Below, one piece after another: positions 58,239-64,000 of a DNA stretch of 64,000 nt. The stretch is from Puniceibacterium sediminis (lineage in GTDB: Bacteria; Pseudomonadota; Alphaproteobacteria; Rhodobacterales; Rhodobacteraceae), in assembly GCF_900188035.1 (NCBI RefSeq), contig NZ_FZNN01000002.1:124001-188000 (forward strand), in the 5' to 3' direction. Made by a program: the position numbers and the translations under genes. The notes below the pieces were generated by a model that searched no databases, had not been told where the DNA came from, and saw nothing but the letters and a program-made list of their open reading frames with translations. Within the stretch, counting starts at the first letter, position 1; each line of letters begins with the position of its first letter.

Positions 58239-58436
58239 ATGGCCAGAACAAATCCTATACAATTCGTTCAGCAAGTACGGGCCGAAGTGGCAAAGGTTGT
58301 TTGGCCTACGCGGCGCGAAGTTTTGCTGACGACCGTCATGGTCTTTATCATGGCGACTCTCACCGCAATCGTCTTTGCGACGGTCGACATACTGATCCGG
58401 GAAGGTCTGCAGCTGGTTTTGAACTTTTTCGGCTAA
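58239..58436 (+). CDS. secE: protein translocase subunit SecE
   Basis: A 65-residue single-membrane-span protein, the short alphaproteobacterial form of SecE, which clamps SecY. It reads MARTNPIQFVQQVRAEVAKVVWPTRREVLLTT, with the conserved KVVWPTRREV amphipathic segment, and then one membrane helix. A longer in-frame extension upstream was rejected; AGAGAAGAG lies before this ATG. 236 bases before nusG. Confidence 0.94.
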   Translation: MARTNPIQFVQQVRAEVAKVVWPTRREVLLTTVMVFIMATLTAIVFATVDILIREGLQLVLNFFG

Positions 58437-58672
58437 AATAGGCGGGGGAGTTCGGCGGGCTTTGGCCAGACAGTCACCCGATCAGATGAAAAAGCGCTCG
58501 GCAGCACTTGAATAAAACTGGCGCGGCGAGTAGTGGACACGACACCTTCCGAAACGGGCGTGCAATGATTCGTGTTGCGCGCCGATTTTCTTTTCGCGAA
58601 GGCGTCACTGTTCTGGTGGCAGACAGACAAGACGCCGTGGTAATGCGGTGCAGGAATAAGGGTTGAGGCCAG

Positions 58673-59209
58673 ATGGCGAAGCGGTGGTATTCGGTGAGCG
58701 TGCTCTCGAACTTCGAGAAGAAGATTGCCGAACAGATCCGGACGGCGGTCGAGGAGCAGGAGCTTCAGGACCAGATCGAAGAGGTTCTGGTGCCGACCGA
58801 AGAGGTGATCGAGATTCGCCGTGGCAAGAAGGTCACAACCGAGCGACGCTTTATGCCCGGCTACGTGCTGGTGCGGATGGAGATGTCGGATCGGGGCTAT
58901 CACCTGATCAACTCGATCAACCGCGTGACGGGTTTCCTGGGCCCGCAGGGGCGTCCGATGCCGATGCGGGATTCCGAAGTGACCGCTATCTTGGGTCGCG
59001 TGCAGGAAGGCGAAGAGAGCCCGCGCACGCTGATCCACTTTGAGATTGGTGAGCGGGTCAAGGTCAACGACGGTCCGTTCGAAGATTTCGACGGCATGGT
59101 TGAGGGTGTGGACGAAGACAACCAGCGCCTGCGGGTGGCTGTTTCGATCTTTGGCCGGGAAACGCCGGTCGAACTGGAATTCACTCAGGTCACCAAGCAG
59201 GGGGCCTGA
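58673..59209 (+). CDS. nusG: transcription antitermination factor NusG
   Basis: A 178-residue protein linking RNA polymerase to ribosome or Rho. The N-terminal domain starts MAKRWYSVSVLSNFEKKIAEQI and contains RRFMPGYVLVRMEM; the KOW domain is EIGERVKVNDGPFEDFDGMVEGVDEDNQRLRV. Length and order are standard. 130 bases before rplK. Confidence 0.97.
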   Translation: MAKRWYSVSVLSNFEKKIAEQIRTAVEEQELQDQIEEVLVPTEEVIEIRRGKKVTTERRFMPGYVLVRMEMSDRGYHLINSINRVTGFLGPQGRPMPMRDSEVTAILGRVQEGEESPRTLIHFEIGERVKVNDGPFEDFDGMVEGVDEDNQRLRVAVSIFGRETPVELEFTQVTKQGA

Positions 59210-59338
59210 GGGTAGGGCGCCCGTAAGGGTGCCAGAGACGTGGAAGGCGAGGGCAACGCGATGTCCGGACCGCACCACGGCAACGAAAAGGCCCCATCTG
59301 ACGCGTCAGGGGGCTGTTGGACATAAAGGAGTAGCCAG

Positions 59339-59788
59339 ATGGCAAAGAAGCTTGCTGGCAAGATGAAACTGCAGATCAAGGCCGGCCAGGCCAACCCGAG
59401 CCCGCCCGTGGGCCCGGCGCTGGGTCAGCGCGGCATCAACATCATGGAATTCTGCAAGGCGTTCAACGCTAAGACGCAGGAAATGGAGCCCGGCGCGCCG
59501 TGCCCGACCGTGATCACTTACTATCAGGACAAGTCCTTCACGATGGACATCAAGACGCCCCCGGCGTCCTATTTCCTGAAGAAGGCCGCTGGCATGAAGC
59601 CCGTTGGCAAGCGCAACCGCCCCAAGGGTTCGCCCCTGCCGGGTCGTGAGACCGTTGCATCGGTGACCGTTGCGCAGGTGCGCGAGATCGCCGAAGCAAA
59701 GATGAAGGACCTGAGCGCAAACGACGTTGAGGCAGCCATGCAGATCATTCTGGGCTCCGCAAAGTCCATGGGCATCGAGGTTAAGTAA
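59339..59788 (+). CDS. rplK: 50S ribosomal protein L11
   Basis: A 149-residue ribosomal protein of the GTPase-associated centre. N-terminus [43 protein letters not shown] and C-terminal region [33 protein letters not shown] are typical. One base separates its stop from rplA. Confidence 0.97.
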   Translation: MAKKLAGKMKLQIKAGQANPSPPVGPALGQRGINIMEFCKAFNAKTQEMEPGAPCPTVITYYQDKSFTMDIKTPPASYFLKKAAGMKPVGKRNRPKGSPLPGRETVASVTVAQVREIAEAKMKDLSANDVEAAMQIILGSAKSMGIEVK

Positions 59789-59789
59789 G

Positions 59790-60488
59790 ATGGCTAAGTT
59801 TGGAAAACGCACCCGCTCCGCTCGTGAAGCATTCGCCGGCAAAGAGGATATCTCTGTCGAAGAAGCGGTAAAGCTGATAAAAGCAAACTCGAAGACCAAG
59901 TTCGACGAGACTGTTGAGATTGCAATGAACCTTGGTGTTGACCCGCGTCACGCAGACCAGATGGTCCGCGGCGTCGTTGGCCTGCCCAACGGTACAGGCA
60001 AGACTGTGCGCGTTGCCGTCTTTGCCCGTGGCCCCAAGGCAGACGAAGCCACCGCCGCTGGCGCAGACATCGTTGGCGCAGAGGACCTGATGGAGGCCAT
60101 CCAGGGCGGCAAGATCGATTTCGATCGTTGCATCGCAACCCCGGACATGATGCCGATCGTCGGTCGTCTGGGCAAGATCCTGGGCCCGCGCAACCTGATG
60201 CCGAACCCCAAGGTTGGCACTGTTACCATGGACGTCAAGGCCGCTGTTGAAGCTGCCAAAGGCGGTCAGGTTCAGTTCAAGGCCGAAAAAGCCGGTGTTG
60301 TGCATGCAGGCGTTGGCAAGGTTTCCTTCGACGAAGCTCAGCTGGTCGAGAACATCAAAGCCTTCATTGGCGCGGTGTCCAAAGCCCGACCCGCCGGCGC
60401 AAAAGGCACCTACATGAAGCGTATCGCGCTGAGCTCGACAATGGGTCCGGGCGTGACCGTTGATGTGGCAACCGCAGCTGCGGAATAA
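59790..60488 (+). CDS. rplA: 50S ribosomal protein L1
   Basis: A 232-residue protein of the L1 stalk, also a translational repressor of its operon in E. coli. It starts [15 protein letters not shown] and contains the conserved [16 protein letters not shown]. The open frame extends back into rplK but the ATG at 59790 is the right start. Followed by the L10 leader. Confidence 0.97.
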   Translation: MAKFGKRTRSAREAFAGKEDISVEEAVKLIKANSKTKFDETVEIAMNLGVDPRHADQMVRGVVGLPNGTGKTVRVAVFARGPKADEATAAGADIVGAEDLMEAIQGGKIDFDRCIATPDMMPIVGRLGKILGPRNLMPNPKVGTVTMDVKAAVEAAKGGQVQFKAEKAGVVHAGVGKVSFDEAQLVENIKAFIGAVSKARPAGAKGTYMKRIALSSTMGPGVTVDVATAAAE

Positions 60489-60746
60489 GAGATTGGTCCC
60501 GGGGCGTAAGCCTCGGGGCGAATGCGCGGCCAGACTATCGGTCGCGTTCTGTCCGAGACGGAGGGTTCCGGGGATAAGCCCGGAATAATTCCTTCCTGAG
60601 ATGGGAAACGAGAGACGAGATTTCCGCGGGTTCTTGACCCTCGGGCGATCAAGGCCTCGGGACCCTGAAACGGACCCGACTGTCCCGGACCCTAAGTCCG
60701 GGATGAACATGAGCCGGGGGGAAACCCCCAAATTTGGAGTGAAACT
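60489..60746 (+). promoter_or_regulatory. rplJ (L10) leader region
   Basis: A 258-base G+C-rich, strongly structured stretch with several short complementary blocks (for example TCCCGGACC... and GTCCGGGA near 60680-60703, and CCGGGGATAAGCCCGG near 60571-60586). In bacteria this leader binds the L10-L7/L12 complex and limits translation of rplJL. A promoter may also lie here. Confidence 0.6.
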
Positions 60747-61262
60747 GTGGATAGAGCCCAGAAAGAGAAAGTGGTCGACGAACTCGGCCAGATCTTCGAA
60801 AGCTCTGGCGTCGTGGTGGTAGCACACTACGAGGGTCTCACGGTTGCCGAGATGCAGGATCTTCGGGGGCGCGCACGCGCCAACCAAAGCTCCGTACGCG
60901 TCGCCAAGAACAGGCTCGCCAAGATCGCCCTTGAGGGAAAGCCCTGCGCAAGCATTGCTGACTTCCTGACGGGCATGACCGTTCTGACCTTCTCCGAGGA
61001 CCCCGTGGCAGCAGCCAAGGTGGCCGAGGACTTCGCCAAAGATAACAAGAAGTTTGAAATTCTTGGCGGCGCAATGGGTCAGAACGCTCTGGACCGGGCC
61101 GGTGTGGAATCCGTGTCGAAGATGCCGTCGCGCGAGGAGCTTATTGCTTCGATCGTTGGCTGTATCGGCGCACCCGCATCGAACATTGCCGGAGCCATTG
61201 GCGCACCTGCTTCGAATATCGCATCCATTTTGTCCACAATCGAGGACAAGGCGGCTGCGTAA
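60747..61262 (+). CDS. rplJ: 50S ribosomal protein L10
   Basis: A 171-residue protein anchoring L7/L12 to the ribosome. Starts at GTG ([19 protein letters not shown]), with TTGGAGTG upstream, and contains [24 protein letters not shown]. The C-terminal helix binding L7/L12 has repeated [20 protein letters not shown]. rplL follows after 71 bases. Confidence 0.96.
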   Translation: MDRAQKEKVVDELGQIFESSGVVVVAHYEGLTVAEMQDLRGRARANQSSVRVAKNRLAKIALEGKPCASIADFLTGMTVLTFSEDPVAAAKVAEDFAKDNKKFEILGGAMGQNALDRAGVESVSKMPSREELIASIVGCIGAPASNIAGAIGAPASNIASILSTIEDKAAA

Positions 61263-61333
61263 GCAACCTATGGGATCATCGTGGGGTTGAAATCCCGACG
61301 TTGGAACACATTTAGATACGGAAAGAAGTCACA

Positions 61334-61711
61334 ATGGCTGATCTTAAAGCACTTGCTGAGCAAATCGTGAACCTCACGCTGCTGGAAGCACAAGAACTGA
61401 AAACCATCCTGAAAGACGAGTACGGCATCGAGCCCGCCGCTGGCGGCGCTGTTATGATGGCGGGCCCGGCTGATGCCGGCGGTGCGGCTGCTGAAGAGCA
61501 GACCGAATTCGACGTCATCCTGAAGTCGGCTGGCGCATCCAAGATCAACGTGATCAAGGAAGTTCGCGCAATCACCGGTCTGGGCCTCAAAGAAGCCAAG
61601 GACCTGGTTGAAGCTGGCGGCAAAGCTGTCAAAGAGCAGGTTTCCAAAGCCGAAGCCGACGACATCAAAGCCAAGCTGGAAGCAGCTGGCGCCGAAGTCG
61701 AGCTCAAGTAA
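61334..61711 (+). CDS. rplL: 50S ribosomal protein L7/L12
   Basis: A 125-residue stalk protein: N-terminal dimer helices ([23 protein letters not shown]), a flexible Ala/Gly hinge, and the C-terminal factor-binding domain ([36 protein letters not shown]). Standard in every respect. Confidence 0.97.
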   Translation: MADLKALAEQIVNLTLLEAQELKTILKDEYGIEPAAGGAVMMAGPADAGGAAAEEQTEFDVILKSAGASKINVIKEVRAITGLGLKEAKDLVEAGGKAVKEQVSKAEADDIKAKLEAAGAEVELK

Positions 61712-61745
61712 TCAGTTCCGGGGCAACCCGGAGCGACACCTACAC

Positions 61746-61816
61746 AGGCTGGATCCGGGTAGCCCCGGGTCCAGCCGAGCCTGTCTCAGAGAGGCCCTTC
61801 CTTCAAAGGGCTTTTC
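61746..61816 (+). terminator. hairpins between rplL and rpoB, possible attenuator
   Basis: A long stem AGGCTGGATCCGGG (61746-61759) pairs with the segment at 61764-61776 (one G-U pair), four-base loop. It is followed by GCCCTT/AAGGGC (61794-61811) and TTTT. Such partial termination before rpoB lets more ribosomal protein mRNA than polymerase mRNA be made. The function is inferred from position. Confidence 0.5.
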
Positions 61817-61958
61817 TAAGGCGAGGTTCAAGGATCGGGAGGCGTCCGGTGGGACGGGCGCCATGAATAGATCGAAACTCTGCCGTCTCTGATGGGTGTG
61901 CCGCTGTGGCCCGACAGCGCTGCGCATTCGTTGAGAAACTGAAAAGGTGACACCTGAC

Positions 61959-64000
61959 ATGGCGAAAAGCTTCCTTGGCCAGAAACGTCTTCGTAAATAT
62001 TTTGGCAAAATCCGTGAAGTTCTGGAAATGCCGAACCTGATCGAAGTTCAGAAATCCTCTTACGATCTTTTCCTGAAATCCGGTGACCAGCTCGCGCCCA
62101 TGGACGGCGAGGGCATCAAGGGCGTGTTCCAGTCTGTCTTTCCGATCAAGGACTTCAACGAAACCTCTGTGCTGGAATTCGTCAGCTACGAGCTGGAGAA
62201 GCCCAAGTATGACGTAGAAGAATGCCAGCAGCGCGACATGACCTACGCTGCACCGCTTAAGGTGACGCTGCGTCTGATCGTGTTTGATATCGACGAAGAT
62301 ACAGGCGCGAAGTCCGTCAAGGACATCAAGGAACAGGACGTCTACATGGGCGACATGCCCCTGATGACGCCGAACGGCACATTTGTCGTCAACGGTACCG
62401 AGCGTGTTATCGTATCCCAGATGCACCGTTCGCCGGGCGTGTTCTTTGACCACGATAAGGGCAAGACGCACTCCTCGGGCAAGTTGCTGTTCGCCTGCCG
62501 GATCATCCCTTACCGCGGTTCCTGGCTCGATTTCGAATTCGACGCCAAGGACAACGTCTATGCCCGTATTGACCGCCGCCGCAAACTGCCGGTGACGACC
62601 CTGCTCTATGCTCTCGGCATGGATCAGGAGGCGATCATGGACGCCTATTTCAATACCGTCACCTTCACCGCTGAGCGCGGGAAGGGCTGGGTCACCAAGT
62701 TCTTCCCCGAGCGTGTGCGCGGCACCCGTCCGGCGTTTGATCTGGTTGATGCGGATTCGGGCGAAGTCCTGGCCGAAGCCGGCAAGAAGATCACCCCCCG
62801 CGCGGTCAAGCAGATGATCGACGACAACAAGGTTCAGAACCTTCTGGTGCCTTTCGACAACATCGTCGGGCGTTTCGTGTCCAAGGACATGATCAACGAA
62901 GAAACCGGTGCGATCTATGCCGAGGCCGGCGATGAGCTGACTTGGGAAACCAACAAGGATGGCGAAGTTACCGGTGGCACGCTGAAAGAGCTTGTGGATG
63001 CCGGTGTGACCGAGATCCCGGTCCTCGACATCGACAACATCACTGTCGGTGCCTACATGCGTTCGACCATGGCGATGGACAAGAACCTGAACCGCGACTC
63101 TGCGTTGATGGACATCTACCGTGTCATGCGCCCGGGCGAGCCGCCCACCGTCGAGGCCGCATCGAACCTGTTCGACACCCTGTTCTTTGACAGTGAGCGT
63201 TATGATCTGTCTGCCGTTGGCCGGGTCAAGATGAACATGCGCCTCGCGCTCGACAAGCCCGACACCCAGCGCACGCTGGACAAGGACGATATCGTTGCCT
63301 GCATCAAGGCGCTGGTTGATCTGCGTGACGGCCAGGGCGATATCGACGACATTGACCACCTTGGTAACCGTCGGGTGCGCTCGGTCGGCGAACTGATGGA
63401 AAACCAGTATCGCGTCGGTCTGCTGCGTATGGAGCGCGCGATCAAGGAACGCATGTCGTCGGTCGAAATCGATACAGTGATGCCGCAGGATCTGATCAAC
63501 GCCAAACCGGCAGCTGCTGCCGTGCGCGAATTCTTCGGCTCTTCCCAGCTCTCGCAGTTCATGGACCAAACCAACCCGCTGTCGGAAGTGACGCACAAGC
63601 GTCGCCTGTCGGCCCTCGGGCCGGGCGGACTGACCCGTGAACGCGCAGGTTTCGAAGTGCGCGACGTGCACCCGACCCACTACGGCCGGATGTGCCCGAT
63701 TGAGACGCCGGAAGGCCCGAACATCGGTCTGATCAACTCGCTGGCGACTTTTGCCCGCGTGAACAAGTACGGCTTCATCGAAACACCCTACCGCGTCGTC
63801 AAGGACTCGGTGGTGACGGACGAAGTCCACTACATGTCCGCGACCGAGGAAATGCGTCACACCGTGGCGCAGGCGAACGCCAACCTCGACGAGAACATGC
63901 GTTTTGTGAACGACCTGGTGTCTACCCGGAAATCCGGTGACTACACCCTGTCCCCGAACGAAATGGTGGACCTGATCGATGTGTCGCCCAAGCAGCTTGT
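61959..64000 (+). CDS. rpoB: DNA-directed RNA polymerase beta subunit, 3' end cut by the window
   Basis: The first 680 codons of rpoB, open to the right edge. It starts [29 protein letters not shown] and includes the typical [19 protein letters not shown] and the rifampicin-region sequence [30 protein letters not shown], followed by [21 protein letters not shown]. The rifampicin-site residues look wild type. Aminocodon bias is that of highly expressed genes. Confidence 0.98.
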   Translation, partial: MAKSFLGQKRLRKYFGKIREVLEMPNLIEVQKSSYDLFLKSGDQLAPMDGEGIKGVFQSVFPIKDFNETSVLEFVSYELEKPKYDVEECQQRDMTYAAPLKVTLRLIVFDIDEDTGAKSVKDIKEQDVYMGDMPLMTPNGTFVVNGTERVIVSQMHRSPGVFFDHDKGKTHSSGKLLFACRIIPYRGSWLDFEFDAKDNVYARIDRRRKLPVTTLLYALGMDQEAIMDAYFNTVTFTAERGKGWVTKFFPERVRGTRPAFDLVDADSGEVLAEAGKKITPRAVKQMIDDNKVQNLLVPFDNIVGRFVSKDMINEETGAIYAEAGDELTWETNKDGEVTGGTLKELVDAGVTEIPVLDIDNITVGAYMRSTMAMDKNLNRDSALMDIYRVMRPGEPPTVEAASNLFDTLFFDSERYDLSAVGRVKMNMRLALDKPDTQRTLDKDDIVACIKALVDLRDGQGDIDDIDHLGNRRVRSVGELMENQYRVGLLRMERAIKERMSSVEIDTVMPQDLINAKPAAAAVREFFGSSQLSQFMDQTNPLSEVTHKRRLSALGPGGLTRERAGFEVRDVHPTHYGRMCPIETPEGPNIGLINSLATFARVNKYGFIETPYRVVKDSVVTDEVHYMSATEEMRHTVAQANANLDENMRFVNDLVSTRKSGDYTLSPNEMVDLIDVSPKQL

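Noticed and set aside
61803-63860. A 685-codon open frame on the minus strand opposite rpoB.
   Set aside because: It is the mirror of a highly expressed G+C-rich gene; the translation is rich in H, R, D and V without motifs, and rpoB on the other strand is certain.

Overview
The window is about 60% G+C and reads as a chromosome segment of an alphaproteobacterium of the Roseobacter/Rhodobacteraceae group. The pointers are an Irr-type Fur protein beside fabA-fabB-fabI, a SAM/SAH riboswitch ahead of metK, the order aroA-cmk-rpsA-ihfB-lapA, a VPLPA-CTERM surface protein, a full CtrA-type box, and tuf-tRNA-Trp-secE-nusG-rplKAJL-rpoB. No phage, insertion sequence, integrase, CRISPR array or rRNA gene was seen.

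Positions 1-9000 hold one long catabolic operon. It has the end of a MaoC-type acyl dehydratase, a three-part TRAP transporter, methylcrotonyl-CoA carboxylase (beta then alpha subunit), HMG-CoA lyase and a methylglutaconyl-CoA hydratase-like crotonase. Together they would import an organic acid and degrade a branched C5 acyl-CoA to acetyl-CoA and acetoacetate. Next come a divergent HxlR regulator/PRISE-type enone reductase pair, ychF, lldD, rsgA, an amino-sugar pair (BadF-type kinase and nagA), irr with fabA-fabB-fabI, and a Crp-type regulator.

Positions 21.8-31.9 kb are housekeeping: miaB, phoH-ybeY-corC-lnt, riboswitch-metK, trmB, aroA and cmk. A decayed EamA transporter lies between metK and trmB. 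Between cmk and rpsA sits an accessory patch with a winged-helix protein, a degenerate receiver-like protein and a perfect TTAA-N7-TTAA box. Then follow rpsA, ihfB, lapA and trpF, a convergent operon DUF952-pyrD-arsC-like, a UshA-like 5'-nucleotidase and a methyltransferase.

Positions 42.4-54.1 kb are more mixed. There is a broken SRAP (YedK-like) gene, the VPLPA-CTERM protein, a 744-base gene-poor stretch where rpsO might be expected, pnp, a cupin, an OmpR-type response regulator divergent from ribA, a luciferase-like oxidoreductase overlapping a YkuD protein, an ArsR/permease operon with two matching 20-bp operators, and a lipoprotein.

The last 10 kb is the core transcription/translation cluster from tuf to rpoB (cut by the window end). 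It is interrupted on both sides of tRNA-Trp by a set of small secreted proteins on the minus strand. Two are near-identical 72-residue single-module proteins, and one is a 255-residue protein with four copies of the same roughly 50-residue module. I do not recognise this family, and it is the best candidate here for something undescribed.
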